From Dasypus novemcinctus (lineage: Eukaryota; Chordata; Mammalia; Cingulata; Dasypodidae), in contig NC_080702.1 in assembly GCF_030445035.2 (NCBI RefSeq), forward strand, positions 12,160,029 to 12,224,028: a stretch of 64,000 nt of DNA, given 5' to 3'. Of the stretch, positions 1 through 12,719 are shown piece after piece. Each line of letters begins with the position of its first letter. Positions within the stretch are counted from its first letter, which is position 1. Both the position numbers and the translations under genes were made by a program. The notes beneath the pieces are model-generated. The model ran no database searches and was not told the DNA's origin. It saw only the letters and a list, made by a program, of their open reading frames with translations.

Positions 1-2330
1 GAAGGCATTGCATTTACATGCTGAGTTTGGCTTCGAGACTGGCCACATTTGAGTAACATGAAGGCTGACAGAAGGAAATTCCCAGGCACAAAGTTGCTCT
101 AGGCCTTGTTATTATTTTGGGTTTATCAGCTCACAAGCATAGTCATTAGTATCAGGGGCTCACTGTTCCCTATATCTTTTCTTACCCTTGCTTTAATTCT
201 TTTGGATATATACCCAGCAGTGGGATTACTGAATCATAAGGCAGTTCTATAGTTAGTTTCCTGAGGAACTGTCAAACTGTCCTCCACGATGCCTGCAACA
301 TTCTGTGTTCCCATCAGCAGAGGATAACTGTTCCCATTCCTCAACATCTTCTCCAGCAGTTGTTGTTCTCTGTTTAGTTTTTTTTTTTGTAATAACCACC
401 AGTCTAATGGGTATAAGATGATATCTCCTTGTAGTTTTGATTTGCATTTCCCTAATAGCTAGTGATTTTGAGCATCTTTTCATGTGCTTTTTAACGATTT
501 GAATTTCTTCTTAAGAAGTGTGTATTCCAATCACTTTACCATTTTTTAAATAGTTTTTATTTTTGAGTTGTAGGAATTTTTATATATGCTGATATTAGAC
601 CTCTATCAGATATATGGTTACCAAATATTTTCTCCCATTGAGTAGGTTGCCTTTTCACTTTCTTGACAAACTGCTTAGAGGTGCAAAGCTTTTTCATTGT
701 GAAGAGATCCTATTTATGTTTTTTTTTTCATTTATTGTTCATGCTTTGCATGTAAAGTTCATGAAACCATTTCCTGATACATGATCTTGTGGATAATTCC
801 CTACATTATTTTTCAAGAGATTTATGTTTTTGGCTCTTATATTTAGATCTTTGATCCATCTTGAGTTAATTCTTGTATAAACTGTGAGAATGTGTTCCTC
901 TCTTAATCTTTTGGTTATGGATATCCAGTTCTCACAGCACCATTTGTCAAAGAGGCCATTTTCTCCTAGTTGAGTGGGCTTGCTGGGTTTGTCCAATATC
1001 AGTTGATAGTATGTGTGAGAATTTGTATCAGAACTTTCTACTAGATTCCATTGGTCAATATGAATATTCTTGTATCAATGCCGTGCAGTTTTGTCCACAG
1101 TTGTCTTTTAGTATGTTTTAAAGTCAGGCAGTGTGAGTCCTCTGATTTTGTTTTTCTATTTCAGTGTGTTTTTGGCTCTTTGTATCCCCTTGTCTTTCCA
1201 GATAAATTTCAAAGTTAGCTTTCCCAATTCAAGAAAATAATTCTGTGTTAATTTTTATTGTAATTGTGCTTAATCTGTAAATCATAATGGGTAAGAGAGA
1301 CATTTTAATGATGTTTAGTCTTCCTCTCCAGCAACATGGAATATTCTTCCATTTTTTTATGCCTTCTTTGGTTTCCTTTATCAGTGCTGTGTAGTTTTCT
1401 GCATATAATCTTTTACATTTTTAGGTAAATTTATCCCTATTTATTTGATTCCTTTAGTTGCTATTATAAATGAGATTTTTTAAAAATTTCTTCCTCAGAT
1501 TGCTCAGTATTGGTGTACAAAAATGCTACTTATGTTTGCACATTTATCATATAACCTGCCACATTACTGAACTCATTTTTTATAGATTTCCCTGGGCTTT
1601 CTATGTCAATGATCATGATATTTGCAAATAGAGAAATTTTTACTTCTTCCTTTCCAATTTGGACGCCTTTTATTATTTTTCTTGCCTGAGTGCTTGAGCA
1701 AGTTCTTCTAACATAGTGTTAAATAAGGGCAGTGACGATGCACATGTTGGGTTTTTTTCCAGATCTTAGAGGGAAAGATTTTAGGAATTCACCTTTGAAT
1801 ATGATGTTAACTGTGTGTTTTTATATATACCTTTTATCAGGTTGAGGGAGCTCCCATCTATTCCTAACTTTTGTATTATTTTTATAATGAAAGTTTTCTT
1901 TATTTTGTTAAATGTTTTTCTGCATCTTTTAAGATGATCTTATTGTTTTTTTTCTTTCAATTTGTTTATATGATGTATTATATTGATTGATTTTCTTAGT
2001 TTGAAACTAATACCTAGGATGAATCCCATTTGGTCATATTGTATAATTCACTTGATATGCTGTTAAATATGTTAGCAAATATTTTTGTTGAGGACCTTAG
2101 CATCTAAGCTCATTAGAGAAATTGGTCTATAGTTTTCCCTTCTTGTGGCATCTTTGTTTGGCTTGGTATTAGGGTGATGCTGACATCCTAGAATGAGTTA
2201 GACAATGTTACCTCAATGTCTGGTTTTTGGAAGAGTTTAAGCAGGAAGAGTGTTAGTTCTTTCCCGATGTTTGGATTAACTCACCTGTGAAGTCATGTGG
2301 CCCTGGACTCTTTTTGTTGAGTGGGTTTTT

Positions 2331-2746
2331 GTTTTGTTTTGTTTTTTAAGATTTATGTATTTATTTATTTATTTCTCTCCCCTCCCCCCTCACCCCGATT
2401 GTCTGTTCTCTGTGTCTATTTGCTGCATCTTCTTTGTCCACTTCTGTTGTCAACGGCACAGGAATCTGTGTTTTTGTTGCATCATCTTGTTGTGTCAGCT
2501 CTCCGTGTGTGCGGCACCATTCCTGGGCAGGCTGCACTTTCTTTCATGCCAGGCATCTCTCCTTATGGGGCGCACTCCTTGTGCGTGGGGCTCCCCTACA
2601 CGTGGGACACCCCTGTGTGGCACAGCACTCCTTGGGCGCATCAGCACTGCGCATGGGCCAGCTCCACATGGGTCAAGGAGGCACAGGGTTTGAACTGCGT
2701 ACCTCTCACGTGGTAGACAGATTCCCCAACCACTGGGCCAAGTCTG
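2331..2746 (-). mobile_element. DAS-type SINE, minus strand, inside L1 copy A
   Basis: Read on the minus strand, this starts with a tRNA-Ala-like head (tggcccagtggttggggaat as A box, ggttcaaa-type B box). It then has the long body seen in the other copies, with the cgcaaggagtgc-like and cctgcccaggaatggtgccg blocks, and a tail rich in (aaat)n that appears here as atttattt at 2352-2374. It interrupts ORF2 of L1 copy A. The L1 flanks gagtgggttttt (2319-2330) and attgggtggttttt (just after 2750) look like diverged target-site duplications. The family is known from armadillos, where such elements are transcribed by RNA polymerase III and moved by L1 proteins. Confidence 0.85.
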
Positions 2747-4004
2747 CCACCCATTGGGTGGTTTTTCATGACTGATTCTATCTTGTTACTTGTGATTGGT
2801 CTGCTGAGTTCATCAATTTCTCCTCTTGTCAATGTAGGCTTCTTGTGTGTGTCCAGAAATTTTTCCATTTCCTCTAAATTATCCATGTTGTTGGCATACA
2901 ATTTTTGAAGGTATTCTCTCATGATACTCTTATTTCTGTGGGGTCAGTGGTGATATTCCCTTTCTCATTTCTTATTTTATTTATTTGCATCTTCCATTTC
3001 TTTTTTTCTTTGTTAGTCTAGCTAAGGGTTTATCAACTTTATTAATCTTCTCAAAGATCCAGCTTTTGGTTTTGCTTATTTTTTCCAGTGCTTTCTGATT
3101 TTCTTTTTCATTTATCTCTGCTCTAATCTTTGTTATTTCCTTCTTTCTACTTACTTTGCAGTACTTTGTTGTTCTTTTTCTAATTCCTGCATGTGTGCAG
3201 TTAGGACTTTCATTTTATCTCTTTTGTCTTTGACAAAAGTCTATGACTTTCCCTCTCTGTACAGGTTAGGCTGCATCCCTCAGGTTTTGATACTTTGTGT
3301 TGTCATTTTCAATCATTTCAAGGTGGTTTCCGATTTCTTTTGCAATTTCATCCTTGTCCAACAGATTGTCGAAGAGTGTGTTGTGTAACTTCCCTATCTT
3401 TGTTCCTAATCTAATTCTCTACCCCTTACTGATTCATTGCCTTCAGGTCAGAGCAATTATTTGTATAATTTAAAACTTTCTGAATTCGCTGAATGTTGTT
3501 CTGTGGCCAAATATGGGGTCTATCCTGAACAATCATCCATGTACCCTCAAGAAGAATGTCTTTCCAACTGCATTGTGGTGTAATGTACTATGTCTATTAG
3601 GTCTATCTCCTCTAATGTAATATTCAAGGTCTCTGTGGAGATGATCTGTCTCATGGTGTTAATGGTGTATTAAAGTCCCCACTATAATTATAGAGGCATC
3701 ATTATTGGTGTACAAAATGCTGTTGAGATTATCTGTCTATTGCTGTTAATGGTGTATTTAAGTTAACACTATAAATGTAGAGGCATTTATTTCTCCACTT
3801 ACTTTTTTCAATGTTTGCCTCGTGTCTTTTGAGGTACCTCATTAGGTGCATAAATGTTTACCATTCTTCTTACTTCCTTGATAGATGACCCCTTTTATTA
3901 AGATATAGTGTCCTCTTTTTTCTTATAGTCATCTTGCATTTAAAGTTTATTATGTCTGGTTTTAATATAGTTACTTTCACCATTTTTTGGTTATTGTTTG
4001 TTTT

Positions 4005-4193
4005 TCAAATTGTTTTCCAGCAATTCACTTTCGGCACCCTCATGTCCCTGGGTCTAAGATGGGTTTCTTGTAGGCAGTATATAGGTATGGCATATTTCCT
4101 TATCCATTCGGCCAATCTGTGTCTCTGTATTGGAGATTTTAATCCATTATTATTAAATGTTACTACTGTCAAGGAATTACTCACTTCCACCAT
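4005..4193 (-). pseudogene. L1 ORF2 endonuclease N-terminus (copy A)
   Basis: This 62-residue minus-strand frame is the start of the L1 ORF2 apurinic-endonuclease domain. NNGLKSPIQRHRLAEWI matches the conserved N-terminal block, and LQETHLRP contains the catalytic Glu of the QETH motif. The usual first-strand Asn is within NNNGLK. The frame closes after about 60 codons, whereas an intact ORF2 has about 1,275. It is a dead fragment and is useful mainly to orient the element. Confidence 0.85.
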
Positions 4194-5290
4194 ATTTTCT
4201 TTAATTTTATGTAACCATGTGAAGTTTTATTTCTCTTTTTATATTTTTGTTTGTTCTTACACTCTCATCCAACTCTCTCCTCTTTTTTTCCTTTCAACCT
4301 ACTGAACTCCCTTCATTACTTTTTGAAGGGCAGATATCTTATTGACAAGCTTTCTTATTTTCTGTTTATTTGCAAATATTTTGAAATCTTCCTCATTTTT
4401 GAATGCCCACTTTGCAAAATAGAGAACTCTTGGCTAGGAGCTTCTTATTTTAGCACTTTACTATCCATACCCCTGCCCTCATGCCTCCATGGTTTAGATG
4501 AAAAATCAACACTTAATCTTATCAAGCTTCCATTGTATGTGATGGGTCTCCTATCTCTTGGTGCTTTCAATATTCTTTGTCTTGAGCATTGGACAATTTG
4601 ACAAGCATATGTCTTGAGGGAGACCTATCAAGATTTATACTGTTTGGTGTGAGCTGTGCTTTTCCCTCAGGCTAATTCAGCTTCTGTTGGTTTGTTGGTT
4701 GCCACTCCTGGCTTCACTCTCTCCAGGACTGTTAGGTGCCTGTCAGTCCTCACTCTCACTGAACCATTTCCTCTCTCTTCCAGGATGGGTGGGTGTGACA
4801 AGCTGCCTGTAAGCACCCCTTCCCCTCTCCCTGGAGCCATTCAGCTCTGGCCAGGTTGTATCTATCCTTCTTTTGCCCCTCTCTGGGCTGCCTATTCTAC
4901 CTCCTACATCCCTAATCCTCTCTTCCCCTGAGTTGGCTGCTGGCCCCAACTTTGTGCCTCGCTGCTCCCCCACTTCAAGAGCCCGCTGGGTACCAGGAAG
5001 CTTCCTTGGTTGCCTGAGGACTTTCTCCACTCTCTGAGCCTGCTGAACCCTGGTCTTCCAGGCAGTAACCCTCTAGCTTCCTTGGCATTATGAGCCATCT
5101 GTCTGCTGGTTTGAGTGCCCTATGTTCTTCAGCTTCCCTTTAGCCTGGCCATCTGGGCCCACTTTCTAGCTGCATTCTCCAATTGCTCCCATGATTCCAT
5201 GACTTTCCTTCTGCTAGGTAAACCTGCCTAACTTCCTGTGGTTTCTCAAGTAGCAGGCTGTCATTCCCTACTCTGCCATCTTGCATCTTA

Positions 5291-7385
5291 TTGCATATGT
5301 GTTGTAATGAATCTTGTGAGGGAACTGATAAAATTATCTATAGATTTTGGTTGAGAGTAAGTATAAGTATTTATGCCTTAAGTTCATAAAAATTCAAGCC
5401 AAGGGATGGGATTCCCGTAAGACAGACTCATTATTCTTTTGGCCCTTGGGTGTCTGCATATTGCTTCCACACTTACGTCCTCTCCCATAAATAATATATA
5501 ACCTCCATAATACTGAAAACAGAACTTTACAATGAAATCATTAGTTACTTAGTTGAGAGAATAAAGATTAAAATATAACTAGTTCTATACGAGTAAATTC
5601 ACCATTAATACTATATCCAATGAACACATGTGTAATCAGCTGTAATATTGTGGGAGCAAGCCAGAAGATAAGGACATCTCAAAGAAGAAGAGACTAGGCA
5701 TGAAATATATCTTACTATACTATGGTATAATGCTCCTAGAACAACAACAATATTTTGTTTTGAAACATTGGAAACAGAGATTTGTTTCACTCTTATATCG
5801 TCTTATTTCAAATTAAAACTGAAATAACTATTGAAGTTATTTAATTCATTTTGGAGGCAGAAATCAGGGTACATTCATAAGCAATGAGAAATATCACTAT
5901 ATGAATTACTGAGATGTGGATAGAAATTAATATTTCATGGATTCTCTTAATATAATGATAACTAATAAATTTCTTTAAATAGCTATAGAAAAAAATTTTT
6001 AATTCAGAAAGGGCATTCACTAAATGCCTCTAAGCAATGATAAGGGTTTGAAACGAATATGTTCAGCAAATATTTATTGAACACCTATGCTGTCTAAGGC
6101 AACATTCTAGATGCACTCGTAGGGATTGCTAAATTAAGTAGAAATTGAACTTATCTTTAGAAAACTCACTGACCAAATTAGAATAGAAGAAAATAGATTA
6201 TATTTGTCATGATGGAGACAAAGATTTTTAAGAAATGAGAAGGAAAATATTTAAAGTTATCATAATATAGTTATTGTGCTGTCAGGATACATAAGCATTA
6301 TTGTTACAACCGTTTTAAAGGTAAAATAGCTAAGGTTCACAGGAATGAAATATTTGTGTATTTATATGCTTATGTATGTGTGCATAGATATATGCATGCA
6401 ATTTCTTATGTGTGTGTTCATAAGTATATCTGTGGAGAATGAAAGTTGGACAGGAAAAAAATGACAAGGAAATCCATAGGAGACATACTATTTATAGCTT
6501 TTTCAATTACTAGTCTGAATAGTTTTCTTACATTCAATATTTATTCAAAATATTATGTTTAGTATTGCATAAGTTCCATTAAAATCCACCAGGATTTACT
6601 ATTATTATGGTTCCAAAATTTGCTCTTAAAACAATGATGTATCAATTTAAAAAGGTTGATTGACTAAACTTCATTTCAGTAATTCATTAACATAATCGTA
6701 GAGCTATAATCTCCTTTACTAATACACAATGACCAAGATAAAAAAAAAGAGTTACAAGCTGAAGGATGATTTGGATTGAGAAATGGCCAACCAAGTCTTG
6801 ATAAACAAAAATTAGAATTTTGTGGAAGAGGAAGCAGTTATTCGGTAGGAGCCAATTTTCCCTGCAGAATCCAAAAATATTTGCAGTGATGTAAAGCAGG
6901 AATGAGATATAAAGTACAAAACAGATTACTGATGTTTCTGCAGGAAGCTAATGATTTCCTCGATCCTACCCTTTTCCCTGAACACAGAATTCCTGGATCC
7001 AGTCTATTGACAATCTCTGTGAAGAATCAGAATGATTTGCTAAAAGTGAATAAATATGCCCAGAGATGAACTCTGCATTCTGGCCTAAAGGATCAAAGCA
7101 TAGTGGTTGTTGCTCTGCCTAATGATTCTTAGCAAATCGCACTGATCATACGTCCGTCCATATCTACATAACTCCAGGGTACCTTTCCTGGTGGCCTCAT
7201 TCCTACCTTAAGGAGACATCCAGGACCAACATGAATTGAAATATAGTGAAACATGAACTAGGCCTCGATTAACAGAAAAAAAGTTCTAATAAATCAAATA
7301 AATTAAGGAAACTAAACAGTACTTTAATGCAAACTAATCTCCTCTTTAATCATACCAGTGCGAGACAATATTGAATTAATCAACA
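5291..7385. other. AT-rich stretch without a recognised gene or repeat
   Basis: About 2.1 kb of AT-rich DNA. No frame of interest, no RNA gene and no clear repeat family is visible. Old, strongly diverged repeats cannot be excluded by eye. Confidence 0.5.
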
Positions 7386-8302
7386 ATGTACGGGCTGGTC
7401 CGCCTGGTGGCAGCGCGGGCTGCAGCCTGGAGGGGGCGTCCGCCGAGGCCCCCCCCACCCCCGGCTCCCCGCTCTCCAGCCCTCGCGGCGGGCCCCGGCC
7501 CCTTCTGCCGCCCTCCCGCCCGCGGTGCCCACCCCTCGGAGCCTTTGTGCTCGCGTCGCCCCACGACCCTCTCTCCGCAGGAACCCCAGCGCAGCCGGCC
7601 CGCCACTGCGTTCCAAGCCAGCGTGGGCGCGCGCCAGAGCCGGTGGCGAGGGTCCGCGGCGCGTGCCCGGGCGCTGCGGGCAGACACCGCCAGACTGGCG
7701 ACGCGCCCCCCAGCATCGTCTCGGTCCAGTGCCCTGGTCCCGAGCCGCAGGCGGCGCCGGAGAAGCGAGGAGCAAGCCGCGGAGATGGAGGAACTGACCT
7801 AGGAGGTCCCTGGTGTGACTAGCAGGAGCTGGAGCAGGGGCTCTTCCAGGAGGAAAACCTCCACCCCAGGCCTGCTGGATGCTTAGCAGATGCTCGCCTG
7901 GAACAGCTGAATTCGAGAACCCTGCCTAAGGGAGGATAGAGACCATCCATCCTCAGGGGGAAATAATGAAAGAGCAGAACCCTTGGACCACTTTACATCA
8001 GCCCCGGAAGAATGAAGTGTTGCCCTTTCTGCGTTTTGATCTGAATTTACACAATCGACTCCAACTAAGCATTGTCTTAAGAAATAGCCTCGTGCTGTGA
8101 AAAAGACCAGTGACTTCCTGAACAGTATTTTAGCAAAACGAACGAAATAAGCCTCCCCTTTTGTACCAGTACTTCTGTTTCTAGGAAAATATTCTAAGAA
8201 AGTAGGAAGTGATTTGCGCAAAGATTTTTGGTCAAAGAAAATAATTATTGTTTCATTTTTAACAGAGAAAAATGTTAAACGCCGTGCAGGTCCAACAATA
8301 AA
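7386..8302 (+). pseudogene. GC-rich, CpG-rich segment with mRNA-like shape; possible processed pseudogene
   Basis: 7386-7800 is strikingly GC- and CpG-rich in an otherwise AT-rich region, like a CpG island or a 5' UTR. On the plus strand it leads to an ATG in reasonable context (atggaggaactgacc at about 7784), stopped after five codons. About 500 bp of increasingly AT-rich sequence follows, with an AATAAA at 8297-8302. This gradient resembles a retro-copied mRNA (GC-rich leader, short broken coding part, 3' UTR). I found no clear poly-A tail or target duplication and do not recognise the source gene. Overlapping frames in all six phases here are compositional, not proteins. An orphan CpG-island promoter is the main alternative. 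Confidence 0.4.
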
Positions 8303-8739
8303 GACTTTTTTAGGAACATCTCTTTAGAGACCTGTATGCAATAGAAACCTATCCGTACCCTATTGTTGAAAGAAAATAACAGGAAAACATGATTCTGTTC
8401 ACACAGGCTTTCATCTATGATTGTTTACAGCACAGAGAACCGGTTAGAAATATAATCACAAATACTAACATTTCCTTTCTCTAGGGGTGTATCGTCTTTT
8501 CTTTCTTCCCTGCCCCCTGACACACAAGCACACACCTGCACACACACATGCACCTGCACACACATACGGTGCATCTTTAATTACTTACACATAGCATTAT
8601 CCTTTCACAAACATTTCAGACCAAGTTCATAAAATGAAGGAAAAGGTGGATGTCAACGAAAAACCAATCCAAGGGGGCAAGATATGAAATATAGAACTTT
8701 CTGAAAAAATAACAGGGAAGAGACATGGGAAGGTTGTTC
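8303..8739. repeat. Spacer with a CA-rich microsatellite
   Basis: This is mostly unremarkable spacer. An interrupted (CA)n tract lies at about 8520-8568 (cacacaagcacacacctgca and following). No gene is seen. Confidence 0.6.
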
Positions 8740-8750
8740 AGATACACTGC

Positions 8751-9121
8751 GGGGGAAACGGACTTTGGCCCAGTGGTTAGGGCATCCGTCTACCACATGG
8801 GAGGTCCGCGGTTCAAGCCCCGGACCTCCTTGACCGTGTGGAACTGGCCATGCGCAGTGCTGATGCGCACAAGGAGTGCCCTGCCAGGCAGGGGTGTCCC
8901 GGCGTAGGGGAGCCCCACGCGCAAGGAGTGCACCCCGTAAGGAGAGCCGCCCAGCGCGAAGGAGGGAGCAGCCTGCCCAGGAATGGCGCCGCCCACACTT
9001 CCCTTGCCGCTGACGACAACAGAAGCGGACAAAGAAACAAGACGCAGCAAAAAGACACAGAAAACAGACAACCGGGGGAGGGGAATTAAATAAATAAAAA
9101 TAAATCTTTAAAAAAAAAAAA
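8751..9121 (+). mobile_element. DAS-type SINE, plus strand, with 11-bp target duplication
   Basis: This complete copy opens gggggaaacggactttggcc. It has a tRNA-like A box around tggcccagtggttagggc and a B box in gcggttcaagcccc, followed by the ~250-bp body and the tail gggggaggggaattaaataa, ending in poly-A at about 9107-9121. It is flanked by the perfect duplication agatacactgc (8740-8750 and 9122-9132), the hallmark of L1-mediated insertion. The copy still looks fresh, with many CpGs kept in the body, so it may be fairly young. Open frames across it are shadows of GC-rich SINE sequence. Confidence 0.95.
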
Positions 9122-9132
9122 AGATACACTGC

Positions 9133-10019
9133 TGAAGAATTACTCAAACTAAATAAATGATGTCAGTATGATTTGGACCAACCAATTGTGGAGCAAAATG
9201 AATGAGATAAAGAAATTTACTTTCAAAGCGCAGTGTAATTCAAAAGTCTAAAATACTGAGATTATCCTAATATTTATGAAGAAATAAAATCATTGAAATG
9301 ACCAGAAATATTTCAGCAATACTGATTGTTATAATATGAAAAATAAAAGTTAAACTTGAGGAAGAAATGTTTCCCCTAGGAATACACTCCTAGCAAAAGT
9401 ATCATTCAAGGGTAAATGTAGAATAACAAATTGAAGACATGCAGGGTTACCAGGTTGCTATCTGCATACCTTTTCATAGGAATTGTGCTCCGGAGAAATG
9501 AAGGAAAACCAAAACAGAAAGCAAAACCTTAAAAACTGTAGATTTCTATCAATAGAGTTGTAAAGAGTTGCTTTAATATCATACTAAGCAACGAGCTTTA
9601 ACTGGAACAGGGTAATGGAAATGTTTGTGGGGAGAAAAAACATTACAGAATATCTAATATGATTGTGAGATTAGAAAGAGGGGCCATGATGAAAACAACA
9701 CTAGAAAAATAACATAAAAAAATAAACTAATAACTGAAGAAAATGTATTCCTAGTATTTACTTCTGCAATAGAAAATATTTATGTAATCAAAATTACATT
9801 CAAACTTCCTATCACAACTTAATACTATGAAGATCTGTGGAAAAGAGGAAAGTATTAAGAAAGGTATCAACATCTAGTGTCACATTAAATTAGTAGATTG
9901 TGTTAAAAATGATACATGGAAGATGATGGTGTAAAGAATTAAGAGAAATGGAGGGTCCTCACTAAGGAGTGAAATTATGGACAGATACTTCTGCATATCT
10001 TTGTAGATATCACACTTCT
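9133..10019. other. AT-rich stretch, nothing recognised
   Basis: About 0.9 kb with no gene, RNA or clear repeat that I can support. Confidence 0.5.
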
Positions 10020-10290
10020 TTATTTTATTAGTTTAATGTTTTAGCAAGTTTCTCAAGGTATAATTCACATACCATAACATTCACCATTTTAAGTTACAAT
10101 CTAATGACTTTTTGTACATTTACTGAGATGTGTAACCATTACCACAACCAGTTCTAGGGCATTTCTATCACTGAAGAGATTCTTTTCATAATCATTAACA
10201 AATAATATTTATTCTCACTGTGAAGCCCTAGGAAACTGTTAATCTGCTTTTTGCCTGCCTAGATCTCCCTTTACCAGACATTTTATATTA
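10020..10290 (-). mobile_element. Old L1 3'-end fragment (L1M type), minus strand
   Basis: The plus strand reads ggtataattcacataccata, then caccattttaagttacaatc, then tgtaaccattaccacaacca. This is the familiar antisense text of old mammalian L1M 3' ends. It is diverged and short, and both boundaries are uncertain. Confidence 0.7.
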
Positions 10291-10984
10291 TTGTATTATT
10301 TAATTTTAACTAATTCTCATATATTAGTTTTATAAGTTTTTGACACTGAAATGCAAATATACATTCTTATACAGACATATTTGCCCACAATTATAGTTAT
10401 TATATCTTAATGTGAACTCAAAAAAGAAACTTGGTGGATGTTGAAAATTGTGTTTAGTCAGGCATGTTATTTATTTGATCTTTAACCAATATTCATCCAG
10501 AGTGGAAGATATTCCTAAAACATTTCAGACATTCATAAAAGCAAGTCTACATATTTGGTAGGAGTGAGAGGATAATAAAATGATTTTTTTAAACTTTGTT
10601 TTTTGATGTGTAGGAAGATGTTATATACCATCTAAAGAACTCATATTATTTACTTTTTCTTTCATAATATCTTTCATCAATTATTTATAACATATGTATT
10701 ATATTCATCTTAGTGACTCTTTTTCATTCTTTAAATTGAAATTTTCCAGATTGTAGTTTTCCATTCAACTTGTTAATTGTATATTTAACTTCTTTGATCA
10801 ATGATATTTTATTTAATTAAATAAACAATTCCTTACTTTATGGAATATGAATTTGTCTTTATGATAATAAAGTATTTCACATCTGAAAAAAATTATTTTA
10901 GTTCTTTAATATCATTCTTTATTTTGCATTTTTAAATGAAATATTTGTTGGTTCATATTATATGGTTGAAATGTGATGCTTTGT
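10291..10984. other. AT-rich stretch, nothing recognised
   Basis: About 0.7 kb of very AT-rich DNA with no supported feature. Confidence 0.45.
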
Positions 10985-11505
10985 ATTCCAGTTAATTCTG
11001 TGTGTCCACTTGGCTAGGTTATGGTGTCCAGGTGTTAGATCAAGTAAGCCCTAGACTGACTGTTACTGTGATGATATTTTATTGATGGAGCTAAGTCATT
11101 AGTTAGTTGACTGTGTCTATGGCTTACTACATCTACAATCAGCAAAGGAGTTTGACCTCCACAATGAAAGGAATCTCCTAAGTCAATTAGATCTGAGGAT
11201 TTCAGCCGTCAGAAAGAATTTCTATCTCTTTTTCAGTCAACCTGCTGCTCCTGGAGATTCATTGTCATCCTCCAGATCCAACCTGTGGCTTATCTTATGA
11301 AATTCGTATGTGCCAGTGTCATGATAATGTGTGCCAATTCCTATAATAAATCTCTTTGTGTTTATATATATATATGTAATACTGACATACATATAATTAT
11401 ATATATGCTATTGTTATAATATCTATTATAAATGTATATATTACTGTATAAGATATGCATATATGTATGCCAATTTTATTTTTCTGGGAACCCTAATACA
11501 CTTTC
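10985..11505 (+). repeat. Old interspersed mammalian repeat with internal (TA)n
   Basis: One end reads gtgtccacttggctagg. Further on come gtgtgccaattcctataata and aaatctctttgtg, then a (TA)n tract at about 11366-11410 and the far end ttctgggaaccctaataca. This end-to-end order is that of a common ancient mammalian interspersed repeat whose 3' half usually carries a TA microsatellite before ggagaaccctgactaataca. I cannot name the family with certainty. It is non-coding and much diverged. Confidence 0.6.
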
Positions 11506-12640
11506 ATTCTATACATTTTTAATCAATTGTCTAAAATCCACTAATTCTGGGACATTAAGTAAAGACGGGGGTATGAAAAGGGCATGGTACACACCATTCT
11601 TCAGGGAATATTTCCCGAAACAATTCCAGGATGAACAGGTATATACAGCCCTTTGTAGTTTTTTAATCCGAAAACAGTCTTATTGCGCATCTGTTACTCA
11701 TACCTCCCAATAATGCCTACCACCACGAAATCTGTTCTGACTTAGGGTAGCCACAAGAATATAAAATAGCTCTTGGTTTTCAGGCAAGTATTGCTTTTCT
11801 AGCATCATCTGGCACAGAAAGGGAAGGATGAGCAGTGATTCTATCCAGCTTAATGTCCTCTTCAAGAATAGGAAGTAGAAGGAAAAAGGAAGAAATTAAC
11901 TCTTAGACTTCATATAAAACCTTTCAAATTCTGAGAGAGATCAGAGCAGGAGTGGGAAGCAATGTAGATAGCATTTGAGATTCCTTCTTACATACACAGA
12001 GGAATAAATAGATATAATCTATATAAGTATTGTCTATAGTGCCACACAATCCATAAATTTGAATCTCCTGACTTGTGGAAATCATCAGAAGCCTCACATT
12101 TCCAAGGACACTGTTGTTAGACAGGAAATATGGCCATATTCTGTTAAATGCCTGTGGCAATAGACTGATTCTCATGATTTTTTAAATATATTCTTACTAG
12201 GAATATTATACCCAGCAATTTAGCATGGAAAGAGTGAAATGTATAGCAGAGGAATGTCTGTAAAGCAACACTATATGAAATCATAAATGCAGAAGTACAT
12301 ATATGGTGTTTAAAGAGCAGGAAGTGTCCAATATAGCAGTGGATGAGTAAGAGAGGGGGGAAGAAGGATATGTTGTCAGAAAGTCAAGGGTGGGGATGAT
12401 TCAGCACCATTTATGGACCATAAAGATATTTGCAGGATGTTGATATCTTTCTGAAATAGAGATAGAAAAATGGAGGGTTAAAATTTAGAGAAAATAAGTA
12501 TTTCCAAGTATTTAGTAAGATTTTACTATAAGGAAAAATAAATCTGTTTGTAGTAGTATGGAGAAATTTAATCAAGAGTGTTTGTCAATATAGGTTATGA
12601 AAGCGATCTATGTTCATTTCACTAAAGTAACAGCAAAGAG
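11506..12640. other. Spacer, no recognised gene
   Basis: About 1.1 kb without a recognised feature. Short frames of up to 93 codons occur, but they show no family resemblance, and their composition is that of AT-rich spacer. A short (AG)n tract lies at about 12637-12650. Confidence 0.45.
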
Positions 12641-12719
12641 AGAGAGAGAGGGAAAATCCCATCCAGTGTTTTATTCATTATTAGAGAGGTTGTGCATTTA
12701 ATGGACAATCATGAAGAAG

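Larger units (their letters stand above)
1..5290 (-). mobile_element. LINE-1 copy A, minus strand, near full length, interrupted by a SINE
   Basis: Read on the minus strand, this is an L1 retrotransposon. The 5' end lies near 5290, where the plus strand reads tctgccatcttg, the complement of the CAAGATGGC motif typical of L1 leaders. An ORF1-like C-terminal region lies near 4270-4640, ORF2 fills about 220-4195, and part of the 3' UTR lies at 1-220 and runs off the window. The ORF2 start (4005-4193) shows the endonuclease motifs NNGLKSPIQRHRL and LQETHL. A later piece (2641-2922) shows LYANNMDNLEEMEKFLDTHK and RPITSNKIESV, classic of the ORF2 region before reverse transcriptase. Many stops and frameshifts make it inactive. 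The ORF1 coiled-coil part seems missing, since only about 650 bp separate the ORF1 end from the 5' tip. L1 identity is firm; the exact boundaries are approximate. Confidence 0.88.

Noticed and set aside
7324..7822. Several overlapping frames of 90-154 codons on both strands
   Set aside because: All six phases are open because the DNA is GC-rich. The translations are Pro/Ala/Arg/Gly-rich with no domain, so they are compositional and not genes.
8760..8830. tRNA-like sequence with A and B boxes (possible tRNA-Ala gene)
   Set aside because: It is the head of a DAS-type SINE with body, A-tail and target duplication. Three other long copies in the window have the same head.
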